From positions 248,001 to 312,000 of the forward strand of contig NZ_JAJFAY010000002.1 in the NCBI RefSeq assembly GCF_021083305.1: a stretch of 64,000 bases of DNA. The letters are read 5' to 3'. The translations under genes were made by a program, and so were the position numbers. This stretch comes from Haladaptatus sp. DYF46 (GTDB lineage Archaea > Halobacteriota > Halobacteria > Halobacteriales > Haladaptataceae). The notes below the pieces were generated by a model. That model was not told the origin of the DNA. It saw only the letters and a list, made by a program, of their open reading frames with translations, and ran no database searches. Of the stretch, positions 26,193 to 34,910 are shown in pieces (positions within the stretch are counted from its first letter, which is position 1; each line of letters opens with the position of its first letter).

Positions 26193-27194
26193 TTAGTTAC
26201 CGTTTACCTTCTCGATGGCGGTTTCGAGGGTGTTCATCTGCTCTTTCTTTTCGGATTCGTCGAGCGGGACGTATCCGACGCTATCCGCTACGATTTCCTT
26301 GCTCGTCGCGTTTTCTATCCAGAATTTCGCGAACTCGGCGACATGGTCTTCACTGAGTGCCGACTGCTTCGGGTACGTGAACAGCGGGCGCGAAAGTGGT
26401 TTGTACTTGCCGGACTTGGCGGTTTCCAGCGATGGTTTGACACAGCCGTTTCCATTGTCGATGCCGAGCGCTTTCACCTTGTCTTTGGATTCGGTATAGT
26501 ACGAGAATCCGAGGTATCCAAGTGCATATTTACTCTTTTCGACCCCGCTAATGATACTGCGGTCGTTCTCGCTTGCCTGGTGATCCATTCGGTGTTCGTT
26601 GTCTTCGCCGACGATTGCTTCGTGGAAGTAATCAAGCGTTCCGGAGGCCTCCGTTGGTCCGTAAAGGATAATTTTCTCGTCTGGCCACTCCGAGTTCACG
26701 TCGCTCCACTTCGTGACCTTGTTGTTGCCACCCTGCCAGATTTGCTTGAGTTGGTCGACGGTCATGCAGTCGACAAAATCGTTGTTCTTGTTGACGATGA
26801 CCGTTAGGGCGTCCGTCGCCACCTTGAGTTCGACGGGAGTGATGTTGTTTTCCTTGCAGGCGGAAATCTCCTCCTTCTTGATTGGTCGGGAGGCGTTATT
26901 GAACTCCGTCTTTCCCGGACAGAAATGGTTTGCAAAACCGCCACCGCTTCCGGTCGATTTGATGTCGATGTTCACGTTTTCGTGTTTTTCAACGAATTTC
27001 TCTTGAATCGCCTGTGCCAGCGGAAACACGGTGGAACTGCCGGAGATGCTAATCGAACCGCTCAGTCCACCGTTTCCCTCGGAACCGGTAGCTGCCGGAT
27101 TTTTCGTGCAGCCTGCGAGCGCGGCTACCCCGGTTATACCCGCTCCCGCAAGGAATTTGCGTCGCGAAATTCCGCGTGACGACTTACCTGACAT
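26193..27194 (-). CDS. pstS: Phosphate-binding lipoprotein PstS
   Basis: 333 aa from the ATG at 27194. Tat lipobox signal (SRRKFLAGAGITGVAALAGC) with Cys as lipid anchor, then a substrate-binding fold with SGSSTVFPLAQ and TGSGGG phosphate-binding loops. It delivers phosphate to PstCA. First gene of the operon. AT-rich for the window. Confidence 0.95.
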   Translation of the reverse strand: MSGKSSRGISRRKFLAGAGITGVAALAGCTKNPAATGSEGNGGLSGSISISGSSTVFPLAQAIQEKFVEKHENVNIDIKSTGSGGGFANHFCPGKTEFNNASRPIKKEEISACKENNITPVELKVATDALTVIVNKNNDFVDCMTVDQLKQIWQGGNNKVTKWSDVNSEWPDEKIILYGPTEASGTLDYFHEAIVGEDNEHRMDHQASENDRSIISGVEKSKYALGYLGFSYYTESKDKVKALGIDNGNGCVKPSLETAKSGKYKPLSRPLFTYPKQSALSEDHVAEFAKFWIENATSKEIVADSVGYVPLDESEKKEQMNTLETAIEKVNGN

Positions 27195-27214
27195 ACACTG
27201 AATCCCAAGAACAG

Positions 27215-27230
27215 AACGTAATAATACGTT
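27215..27230. promoter_or_regulatory. Inverted repeat near the pstS promoter
   Basis: AACGTA-ATAA-TACGTT, with perfect 6-bp arms and a 4-nt spacer, lies 21 to 36 nt upstream of the pstS ATG, between a TATA-like tatatag (27241-27250) and the gene. The position suits an operator at the transcription start. No regulator has been shown to bind it. Confidence 0.45.
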
Positions 27231-27516
27231 GCTATTATTTCTATATACTGCTATGTATGGTACCCTTCTACGGGTGTCTAACCGTAACACACCGACGACG
27301 ACAGCGCACTATTCGGTGATATCCGGGGTTTTCAGCGAATTTCATCGCTTTGCACCCCGTATGTATTCTATAATTTTGGCTCATTGAGCTGTTGAAAAGA
27401 TATCTTATCGGGGATAGTTCGATGGGATACCATAGTATCTTCGGAAATCATCTCTGTTCCGAACGAGTATATAGAGATAGTTGGATTTATAGTGTCCGCC
27501 GAACCAAGCAGTCGGT
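27231..27516. promoter_or_regulatory. Divergent pst/AbrB-PhoU control region
   Basis: An AT-rich, gene-free stretch, the most AT-rich of the window. It includes a second dyad GATAC-CATA-GTATC (27426-27439) and a TATA box gatttatag (about 27483-27491) roughly 28 nt before the ATG at 27517, predicting a leaderless regulator mRNA. Phosphate control of both directions is expected from context. Confidence 0.5.
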
Positions 27517-28512
27517 ATGGAGACGCGCAAAGTCCAGGTGACGGGCGGTTCGACGTACACCGTTTCGCTTCCGAAGACGTGGGCGACGGACAACGGCGTC
27601 GAGGCCGGGAGCGTCGTCGAGTTCTATCCCGAGTCCGACTCGTTGTTGCTCACGCCGAAAAGCGAACGCGGACAGTTGGAAGGCTCTATAGATATCACGA
27701 AACTGCAGGACGAGGAACTTCGACGTGCGGTGTTCACAATGTACGTGAGCGGGTTCGACATCATCACGCTGGAGGCGACCCGCATCACGACCGAACAGCG
27801 CCGGACCATCAGCGCCGCGACCCAGAGCCTCGTCGGCCTGGAGGTCCTCGAAGAGACCGGGAACAAGGTCGTGATTCAGGACCTTCTGGACTCCTCGGAG
27901 CTCTCGATTCACAACGCGGTCACGCGCATGCGACTCATCGCCCTCTCGATGCTGGACGACGCCATCACCGCCATCGCCGAGAACGACGACGACATCGCGC
28001 GTGACGTCATCGAGCGCGACGAGGACGTTGACCGCCTCTGGTTCGTCGTCTCGCGCATCTTCCGGGCGACGCTCCGCACGGCGAAGGCGACGGAGGAACT
28101 CGGGATGAGCCGCGAGGTGTGTTTCGACTACCATTCGAGCGCCCGCCAGCTCGAACGCATCGCCGACCACGCCGCGAAAATCGGGCGGCTCACCCTCCAG
28201 TTGCCGGAGGTGGACTCGGACGTCATCCGGAGTTACGAGGAACTCCACGAGGACTCCACCGCGGTGATCGACACGGCGATGGACGCGCTCCTGATGGACG
28301 ACAGCGAGAAGGCGACCGAAATGGCCAACGAAGCGCGCGAATCCATCCTCCACCTCGACGAACACGCGCGCGCGATCGACAAACTCCTCCGGGACCAGGA
28401 CCCACAGCAGGCACAACTCCTCGGACTGGTCGTGGACTCGCTGTCCCGGTGTGCCGACTACGGCGGCAACATCGCCGAGACGGCGCTCCAGAAGGCCGCA
28501 CCGCGTCCCTGA
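27517..28512 (+). CDS. AbrB-PhoU phosphate regulator
   Basis: 331 aa. Residues 1-50 are an AbrB/SpoVT swapped-hairpin DNA-binding domain (TRKVQVTGGSTYTVSLPKTWA). Residues about 90-330 are a two-unit PhoU helical domain with RQLERIADHAAKIGRL as a metal-binding signature. The fusion suggests direct coupling of phosphate status to transcription. It is divergent from pstS, which is its likely target. Confidence 0.92.
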   Translation: METRKVQVTGGSTYTVSLPKTWATDNGVEAGSVVEFYPESDSLLLTPKSERGQLEGSIDITKLQDEELRRAVFTMYVSGFDIITLEATRITTEQRRTISAATQSLVGLEVLEETGNKVVIQDLLDSSELSIHNAVTRMRLIALSMLDDAITAIAENDDDIARDVIERDEDVDRLWFVVSRIFRATLRTAKATEELGMSREVCFDYHSSARQLERIADHAAKIGRLTLQLPEVDSDVIRSYEELHEDSTAVIDTAMDALLMDDSEKATEMANEARESILHLDEHARAIDKLLRDQDPQQAQLLGLVVDSLSRCADYGGNIAETALQKAAPRP

Positions 28513-28622
28513 GAGCGGGCGACGGATTTTCACCTCGTATCGGCGCTCGCGTATCGACTCCATTCCCAAACGGGAAGAAGTGCCGTCGCTCCGCGGTTCG
28601 TGAATCGAAAAAGCCGGATCGA

Positions 28623-29000
28623 TTATTCGTCGTCGACGAGGACGGCGTTGACCTGACCGGTCTGGCCGGGACGCGAGGTCACGCGGGCCTTCCCTTCGGT
28701 CGTGACGATAACGGCGCCCTTCGTGATGATGTTTCGGCGGGCGTAGTTCGGGTTCGCGCCGTTTTCGAGGACGTCCTGAATCGTCGCGCTGACGGTTTCG
28801 TCGCCGGTGGTGACGTTGGCGACGTCGGTCGTGAGCGCGCGAATCTTCGAGTTACGGCCGCGGGCGTCGGTCGTTCGGTAGCGCGGTTCGCCGACCTGCG
28901 TCTCGGTCGGTTCTCGGCCGAGTTCGTGCTTTTTCTTCTTTCGAAGGTCCTTCAGTCGTCCACCGGTCCGCTTTCGCGTGGAGCGTCCTTGGTCTTTCAT
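28623..29000 (-). CDS. rps8e: 30S ribosomal protein S8e
   Basis: 125 aa. It begins MKDQGRSTRKRTGGRLKDLRKK and has GNARR-like NPNYARRNIITKGAVI, both diagnostic of S8e. The ATG at 29000 matches the family start; the upstream frame is non-homologous. Small-subunit protein at the solvent side. Confidence 0.97.
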   Translation of the reverse strand: MKDQGRSTRKRTGGRLKDLRKKKKHELGREPTETQVGEPRYRTTDARGRNSKIRALTTDVANVTTGDETVSATIQDVLENGANPNYARRNIITKGAVIVTTEGKARVTSRPGQTGQVNAVLVDDE

Positions 29001-29091
29001 ATCGGGAAAGTAGCCTACGAAATACTTCAATGACTCGGTTCGCAATCCCACATCGGCAGATTTAGGCCGCCGTGTCCAGTTTCGCCGGACG

Positions 29092-29538
29092 ATGAGTTTG
29101 CGGATCGCCGTCGCCGCGCCGTTTCAGCAGAACGGCCGCGGACGAATGCGTGAAAGCGAGTTCGTGGTATCGCTATCGCTCGACAGGGACTGGTTTTCTC
29201 CCGACCAAGCCAAGCGGCTCGTGGACGTCGCCAGCGGACAGGGACTGCTGTCCCAGGAGGACGGCGAACTGGTCGCCGAGTTCGACACGGCGAGCGTCGA
29301 GATTCCCGACGACTTCGTCCCCGACGAGAGCCTGTTGCAGGAGCAATCGACGTTCGAAAAGGTCCTGGACAAGGTCGTCTCCGACGGGACGAGCAAACAG
29401 ACCGCCGTCGCCGAAATCAACGAACTCCAGCGGGAGGCCGCCCTCACGGTCGAAGCGGCGGCGGTCGTCTACGCGCGACGGAAGGGTATCGACGTGAGCG
29501 CCGAGGCGGACGCGGCGCTCGCGGACCTCAAAACGTAA
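29092..29538 (+). CDS. DUF2240 family protein
   Basis: 148 aa. The layout RIAVAAPFQQ...LSLDRDWFSPDQAKRLVDVA...GLLSQEDGELVAEFD matches DUF2240, an archaeal family with winged-helix-like character. No function is established. Predicted helices in the C-terminal 60 residues. Divergent from rps8e. Confidence 0.8.
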   Translation: MSLRIAVAAPFQQNGRGRMRESEFVVSLSLDRDWFSPDQAKRLVDVASGQGLLSQEDGELVAEFDTASVEIPDDFVPDESLLQEQSTFEKVLDKVVSDGTSKQTAVAEINELQREAALTVEAAAVVYARRKGIDVSAEADAALADLKT

Positions 29539-29562
29539 ACCGCCGCCCCGCCAACGCCGGGT

Positions 29563-29931
29563 ATGGTCGAGGATAGGATCACCGACGGGGTGCGCATCGC
29601 ACAACTGCTCTCCTCCGAGTTCGACGGTCGGGAGGACCCGCCGCTCGATTCGGTCGCCGTCGTAAACGCGGACTCGGACGTCGAACCGAGCGAGGAGGGT
29701 ACGCTGGCCTACGAACTCGAACGGAGGGGCGAACCGGCGGCGAAGGTGTTCGTCCACCCCGACCGGGTTCGCATCGAACTGACCGATAAAATCGAGGCCG
29801 TCGAGCGGAAAGCCGCGGAATCGGGCATCCGCGTCCGACCGAAGGCGGTTCGCCCGCCCCGCGTCCTCGTCTTCGTGGAAAGCGGCGCGGAGGTCAAACG
29901 CGCCGTGGACGCCGTAATCGAGTCGTTCTAA
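29563..29931 (+). CDS. Haloarchaeal conserved protein, unknown function
   Basis: 122 aa, 24 nt after the DUF2240 gene and probably co-transcribed. Alternating strand and helix pattern (DSVAVVNADSDV, AAKVFVHPDRVRIEL, RVLVFVESGAEVKRAVDAVI) suggests a small alpha/beta fold. No motif is recognised. Its stop overlaps the convergent HAD gene by 4 nt. Confidence 0.7.
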   Translation: MVEDRITDGVRIAQLLSSEFDGREDPPLDSVAVVNADSDVEPSEEGTLAYELERRGEPAAKVFVHPDRVRIELTDKIEAVERKAAESGIRVRPKAVRPPRVLVFVESGAEVKRAVDAVIESF

Positions 29932-30608
29932 TCGGGATCGGAACCACACGTGTCGAGCGACGCGATTATTTCGGGGAGCGTGTTGACGAGTTCGTCGCGG
30001 TCGACGTACGCGTCGGCGACGGGTTCCGGGTCCGGTCCGTCCGGATACAACACCTGCACCGTTCGGATTCCGGCCTCGTTCGCGCCGCGGACGTCCATCT
30101 CCGGGTTGTCGCCGACGTACACCATCTCGGCGGGGGAGACATCGAGGGCCTCACAGAGCGCCTCGAACGCGTGGGGATCCGGCTTTCCCGCGTCGAGTTC
30201 CCCGGTGACGACCGTCGCGTCGAAGTGGTCTTCCCACCCTAATTCGGCGAGTTTGCCTCGCTGAGCGGCGACCGGCCCGTTGGTGAGGAGGCCAACGCGA
30301 TACTCCCGACGGAGTTCCGCGAGCAGGGACGGGATGTCGCCGAGCGGTGCCAGCGCGTCCAGAATCGCCCGCTGATACGCGTCGGTGAGTTCGTCCGCGC
30401 CCGCCTCCGGGCTATCCGCGAGCAGATCCGCGAAGATGGGCTTTCGCGATTCGCTCGTCAAGTGACGGCCGTGGGCGTCGAGATACTCCTGACGGGAAAG
30501 CGATGGGGCGTTCACCGCTTGGGTCGCGTCCGCGAGCAGTTTTTCCCGCGGTCTGTCGGTCACGGCGAGGGTCTCGTCGAGATCTAACCCGACAGCGGTC
30601 ACGCACAT
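29928..30608 (-). CDS. HAD-family phosphatase
   Basis: 226 aa from the ATG at 30608. HAD motif I is DLDETL, motif II is LLTNG, the Lys of motif III is in LDAGKPDP, and motif IV is VGDNPEMDVRGA. A helical cap lies between motifs I and II, as in phosphoglycolate-phosphatase-like enzymes. Substrate unknown. Divergent from pyrF. Confidence 0.88.
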   Translation of the reverse strand: MCVTAVGLDLDETLAVTDRPREKLLADATQAVNAPSLSRQEYLDAHGRHLTSESRKPIFADLLADSPEAGADELTDAYQRAILDALAPLGDIPSLLAELRREYRVGLLTNGPVAAQRGKLAELGWEDHFDATVVTGELDAGKPDPHAFEALCEALDVSPAEMVYVGDNPEMDVRGANEAGIRTVQVLYPDGPDPEPVADAYVDRDELVNTLPEIIASLDTCGSDPD

Positions 30609-30680
30609 GGGACATACATGGGACCGAAGTACCTTTACCAGTTCGATAACTCCATGACCCCCGGCGGAAATTTTCCGACC

Positions 30681-31478
30681 ATGAACTTCTTCGACCGCCT
30701 CGCGGACCGCATCGCGGCGACGGACAGTATCGTCTCCGTCGGCCTCGACACCGACATCGACCGGATTCCCGAACATCTACACGAGCACGATCTGCCGCGC
30801 TGGGCGTTCAACCGGCGCATCATCGACGCCACGCACGAACACGCGGCGGTGTACAAACCAAACCTCGCGTTCTACGAGGACGCGGATGGATGGGCGGCGC
30901 TGGAGGAGACCATCGCGTACGCACACGGAAAGGACGTGCCGGTCCTCCTCGACGCGAAGCGCGCCGACATCGGCAACACGGCGCGCCAGTACGCGAAACT
31001 CCTCGATTCGGCCGACGCCATCACGGTCAATCCGTACATGGGCCGCGACTCGCTCGACCCGTTCCTCTCGCAGGAAGAGAAGGGCGTCTTCATCCTCTGT
31101 CGGACCTCGAACCCCGGCGGGTCGGACATGCAGAACCTCGAACTCGCGTCCGGCGAGACCCTCTACGAGTGGGTCGCCTCGCTCGCCGACCTGTGGAACG
31201 GCAACGGCAACGTCGGCCTCGTCGTGGGTGCGACGACGCCCGACGAACTCGAAGAACTCCGCGAACGCGTCCCGGACCTGCCGTTCCTCGTCCCCGGCGT
31301 CGGCGCACAGGGCGGCGACGTGGAAGCGGCGGCGACCTACGCGCTCGCGGACGGGGCGGGACTCGTGAACTCTTCGCGGGGCATCATCTTCGCGGGCGAG
31401 GACGCAGGGGAGCGGTTCGCCGAAGCGTCGGGGCAGGCCGCAAAGCGACTGAAAAAGCGACTGAACCGGTACCGATAG
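30681..31478 (+). CDS. pyrF: Orotidine 5'-phosphate decarboxylase
   Basis: 265 aa from the ATG at 30681. Final step of UMP synthesis. LLDAKRADIGNTARQYA carries the catalytic Asp-Lys-Asp tetrad; VGLDTDIDRIP starts the barrel and VPGVGAQGGD is the phosphate loop. Belongs to the long OMPDC branch. A TATA-like ctttacc lies about 44 nt upstream. Confidence 0.96.
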   Translation: MNFFDRLADRIAATDSIVSVGLDTDIDRIPEHLHEHDLPRWAFNRRIIDATHEHAAVYKPNLAFYEDADGWAALEETIAYAHGKDVPVLLDAKRADIGNTARQYAKLLDSADAITVNPYMGRDSLDPFLSQEEKGVFILCRTSNPGGSDMQNLELASGETLYEWVASLADLWNGNGNVGLVVGATTPDELEELRERVPDLPFLVPGVGAQGGDVEAAATYALADGAGLVNSSRGIIFAGEDAGERFAEASGQAAKRLKKRLNRYR

Positions 31479-31508
31479 CCGCGATGTCGATGACCGCGGA
31501 CCGCGCCG

Positions 31509-31736
31509 TCAGAACTGGTGCGTTTCGTCCTCGGTGTCCGGCGGGGTGATGTCCTCGCTGCCGGGGCCGTTCGGCGTCCGGTGGTCGCCCTCGCCGACGC
31601 CGAGTTCCGCGGCGCACTCGACGCAAAACCCGCTCTGTCGGTCCCAGTCGTCGTCGCAGACGAGGGCACCGCAGCGGTCACAGTCGTGTGTCGCTTCCGC
31701 CGTCTCGCAGATTTGACACAGGCCGGTTACGCTCAT
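31509..31736 (-). CDS. Small zinc-finger protein (HIT-type-like)
   Basis: 75 aa from the ATG at 31736 (MSVTGLCQIC). Eight metal ligands in pairs: CQIC, HDCDRCG, CDDDWD and CVEC, resembling a double-zinc B-box/HIT-type finger. The C-terminal third is acidic and disordered. The huge overlapping frame to 33527 is a shadow of the amidohydrolase gene. Convergent with pyrF. Confidence 0.75.
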   Translation of the reverse strand: MSVTGLCQICETAEATHDCDRCGALVCDDDWDRQSGFCVECAAELGVGEGDHRTPNGPGSEDITPPDTEDETHQF

Positions 31737-31844
31737 GGTCGCCCCGACGACGGCGACGCACATCAGTCTGCGGGCGGGTTCGGTTTCTCCTCGCGTTCTG
31801 CCGTACCCCGAACAGTTATCGCCGTCCGAACAGACCACGAAAGC

Positions 31845-33407
31845 ATGACAGCGCCAGCGGATGTGATTCTCACGAACGCGGAGGTACACACCCTGACGGA
31901 CGGCGACGAAACCGCCGAAGCGGTCGCCGTCAGAGGCGGGGAGATCGTCCGCATCGATTCGGCCTACGAAGTCGCGTTCCTCGACGGCACCGAAACCGAG
32001 ATCATCGACCTCGGGGGACGGGTCCTCCTGCCGGGATTCATCGACGCCCACACGCACATGCAGACGGCCGGGAGCTATCTCGTCAACGCCGACCTCTCGG
32101 CCGCCGACTCGCCCGCCGATTGCGTGAACCTGCTGGCCGAGTTGAACGCCGACCGCGAGTGGGTGCTCGGCTACGGGTTCGACGAGAGCATGTGGGACGA
32201 ATCGCGCTACCTCACCCGCGAGGACCTCGACGAGGTGAGCGAAACCCGCCCCGTCGTCGCGTTCCGCGAAGACCTGCACGTCGCCTCCGTCAACGGCGTC
32301 GTCCTCGACCGACTCGGCGAGGAGATGCCCGACGAGGACATGGAAACGGAGGACGGCGAACCGACCGGCGTCATCGTGGAGGACGCGGTCAACGTCGTGT
32401 ACGAGACCATCGAACCCGACGCCGAGACGACGCGGAAACTCCTCCTCGCGGCACAGCGGGACGCCAACGAGAAGGGCGTCACGGGCGTTCACGACATGGT
32501 TCGCCGGTCGCGCGCGCCGAAGGTGTACCGCGACCTCGAACTCGACGGCGACCTGACGATGCGGGTTCGCATCAACTACTGGAGCGACCACATCGAGGCC
32601 GCGGACGAGGTCGGCCTCGTGACGAATCACGGCAGTCAGATGGTGACGACGGGCGCGATAAAGTCCTTCACCGACGGCAGTTTCGGCGGTCGGACGGCGA
32701 AGCTCTCGGAACCGTACGCCGACGCCGACGACGCGGCCGATACGGATGATAATGACGACGTGACTGGCCAATGGGTCGTCGCTCCCGAGGAACTGGACGA
32801 AATCGTCGAACGGTCGGACGGCGCGGGCTTTCAGGTGACGGCCCACGCCATCGGCGACGAGGCCATCGAGGCCGTGCTGGACGCCTACGAGAAAACGGAG
32901 GACGCAGGCGAGAAGCGCCACCGCGTCGAACACGTCGAACTCGCGACTGACGAACAGATAGAGCGGTTCGCCGAGTCCGGCGTCGTCGCGTCGGTTCAGC
33001 CGAACTTCCTGAAGTGGGCGCAACCGGACGGTCTGTACGACGCCCGACTCGGCGAGGAACGACGGACGCGGACGAACCGCTACCGAACGTTGCTCGACGC
33101 CGGTGCCCACCTCGCGTTCGGGAGCGACTGCATGCCCCTCGACCCCTTGCTCGGGATTCACCAGACCGTCAACGCCCCCGTCGAGGAACAGCGCCTGTCC
33201 GTGACGGAGGCGCTCCGCGCGTACACGCTCGGGGCGGCCTACGCCGGGTTCGACGAGGACGACCTCGGCACGATCGAGAAGGGAAAGCGGGCCGATTTCG
33301 TCGTCCTCGACCGCTCGCCGTGGGAACACGCCGACGACATCGAGAACATCGACGTGGCGATGACGGTGGTGGACGGAACCGTCGTCTTCGACGGACGGAA
33401 CGATTAA
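31845..33407 (+). CDS. YtcJ-like metal-dependent amidohydrolase
   Basis: 520 aa from the ATG at 31845. Composite-domain amidohydrolase: a beta-sandwich start (ADVILTNAEVHTLTDG), the metal site LPGFIDAHTHMQ, a carboxylated-Lys region TGAIKSFTDGSFGGRTA, HAIGDEAIEAVLD, HRVEHVELA, and FGSDCMPLDPL. This order matches the YtcJ/exoenzyme-regulatory family. Substrate unknown; hydrolysis of a cyclic or linear amide is expected. An acidic insert (DADDAADTDDNDD) is a halophilic feature. Confidence 0.88.
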   Translation: MTAPADVILTNAEVHTLTDGDETAEAVAVRGGEIVRIDSAYEVAFLDGTETEIIDLGGRVLLPGFIDAHTHMQTAGSYLVNADLSAADSPADCVNLLAELNADREWVLGYGFDESMWDESRYLTREDLDEVSETRPVVAFREDLHVASVNGVVLDRLGEEMPDEDMETEDGEPTGVIVEDAVNVVYETIEPDAETTRKLLLAAQRDANEKGVTGVHDMVRRSRAPKVYRDLELDGDLTMRVRINYWSDHIEAADEVGLVTNHGSQMVTTGAIKSFTDGSFGGRTAKLSEPYADADDAADTDDNDDVTGQWVVAPEELDEIVERSDGAGFQVTAHAIGDEAIEAVLDAYEKTEDAGEKRHRVEHVELATDEQIERFAESGVVASVQPNFLKWAQPDGLYDARLGEERRTRTNRYRTLLDAGAHLAFGSDCMPLDPLLGIHQTVNAPVEEQRLSVTEALRAYTLGAAYAGFDEDDLGTIEKGKRADFVVLDRSPWEHADDIENIDVAMTVVDGTVVFDGRND

Positions 33408-33432
33408 GCCGGGGCGACCCCCGATTTCCGTC

Positions 33433-33621
33433 ATGTTCCTCCCCGCCCTCGACACCGGAATCGGTGCCGTCCTCCCAGTGTTCTTGCTCCTCGCGCTCGG
33501 TGCCCCGCTTCTCCTCTGGTGGTTCATCGAGACGGAACGGAACCACGAGGAGGAAGAACATCGGGACTGGGAGAGCGCGGAACGTGCCGCACGGCGCGAT
33601 ACGCGGGACGACCGGCGATAG
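33433..33621 (+). CDS. 62-aa single-pass membrane protein
   Basis: One hydrophobic helix (about 10-31) then a strongly charged Glu/Arg-rich tail (ETERNHEEEEHRDWESAERAARR). Topology with the tail inside is likely. 25 nt after the amidohydrolase gene. Function unknown. Confidence 0.6.
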   Translation: MFLPALDTGIGAVLPVFLLLALGAPLLLWWFIETERNHEEEEHRDWESAERAARRDTRDDRR

Positions 33622-33776
33622 CGAACGCAGGTGAAGGGCCGATTTTCTGGAGAGGTATCTTACGAATAGCCTTCGGTATCGTGGATGAGCCACTTTCAGA
33701 ATCCGATAGCGCCAATTGAAGAGAAAATTTTTTCAATGCTCGCTGTTGTCGGCTAGGATACTGTAGGTGAACCACC

Positions 33777-34910
33777 GTGCCAAAAATGGAGACAGCAAAC
33801 CTCGAAACAGAACTCAGTCTATTCAAATACGACAATTTAGAGCAACTTCCCTCGGAGTACCGCGGACTGAGTGAAAAAGAACGAACGGAGCGCATCGAAC
33901 GGGCGCTCGCCGAACTGGGGGACGACGTGGTCGTCCTCGGGCACAACTACCAGCGACGGGAGATCGTCGAACACGCGGACTTCGTCGGCGACTCCTATCA
34001 GTTGAGCGTCCGGGCCGCCGAAGCGGACGCGAAGTACGTCGTCTTCGGCGGCGTCACGTTCATGGCCGAGTCGGCGGACATCATCACGGACGACGACCAG
34101 ACGGTCATCCTCCCGTCGATGGAGGCGTCCTGCCCCATGGCCGGGATGGCGGAAGCGTTGCAGGTCGACTCCGCGTGGGCGGACATCGAGGCCGCCGCGC
34201 CCGACGCGAACATCGTTCCCGTCACGTACATGAACTCCTACGCCGACCTGAAGGCCTTCTGTGCCGAGCAGGGCGGTGCGGTCTGTACCTCATCGAACGC
34301 CCACCGCGTCTTCGAGTGGGCGCTCGAACGAGGGGACAAGGTACTCTTCTTGCCGGACAAACACCTCGGCGAGAACACCGCCTACCGCCTCGGATTGGAA
34401 GACGAGACGGCGATGTGGAACCCGTGGGACCCCGAGGAGCAGAGCCCGGACGCCGTGGCGGACGCGAAAATCGTCCTCTGGGACGGCTACTGCCAAGTCC
34501 ACGAACGCTTCGGCGTGGAACACGTCGAGCGAGTGCGGGAGAATCACCCCGAGGCAAAAGTGGTCGTCCATCCGGAATGTCGCCGCGAGGTCGTGGAGGC
34601 GGCCGACGTCGTCGGCAGCACGGCGACGATTTGCGAGTCCGTCGCGGAGGCGGACCCCGGTGAGACGTGGGCCATCGGGACGGAGATTCACCTCGTCGAA
34701 CACCTCGACCGCTGGCATCCGGAGGTGAACGTGCTTCCCCTCTGCGGCGACGCGTGCATGGACTGCAACGCGATGCGCCAAATCGACCCGAACTACCTGA
34801 CGTGGGTGCTGGAGGAGTTGGTCGAGGGGCGCGAGCGGAACGTCATCGAAGTCGCGCCGGACGAAAAGGACCTCGCCGAGTTGGCGCTCGACAGGATGTT
34901 GGACCTATGA
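33777..34910 (+). CDS. nadA: Quinolinate synthase
   Basis: 377 aa. It condenses iminoaspartate with dihydroxyacetone phosphate to quinolinate and holds a [4Fe-4S] cluster. Cluster ligands can be seen in MEASCPMAGMA (first Cys), the HPECRREV region and CGDACMDCNAM. GHNYQRREI and GSTATICE are family signatures. The start is GTG at 33777 or ATG at 33786; neither is decided by context. Its stop overlaps the nadB start (ATGA). Confidence 0.95.
   Translation: MPKMETANLETELSLFKYDNLEQLPSEYRGLSEKERTERIERALAELGDDVVVLGHNYQRREIVEHADFVGDSYQLSVRAAEADAKYVVFGGVTFMAESADIITDDDQTVILPSMEASCPMAGMAEALQVDSAWADIEAAAPDANIVPVTYMNSYADLKAFCAEQGGAVCTSSNAHRVFEWALERGDKVLFLPDKHLGENTAYRLGLEDETAMWNPWDPEEQSPDAVADAKIVLWDGYCQVHERFGVEHVERVRENHPEAKVVVHPECRREVVEAADVVGSTATICESVAEADPGETWAIGTEIHLVEHLDRWHPEVNVLPLCGDACMDCNAMRQIDPNYLTWVLEELVEGRERNVIEVAPDEKDLAELALDRMLDL

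Noticed and set aside
31737..33527. Long upstream extension of the small zinc-finger gene opposite the amidohydrolase
   Set aside because: The extension is antisense to a clear amidohydrolase; only the 75-residue end has metal-site logic and a normal ATG.
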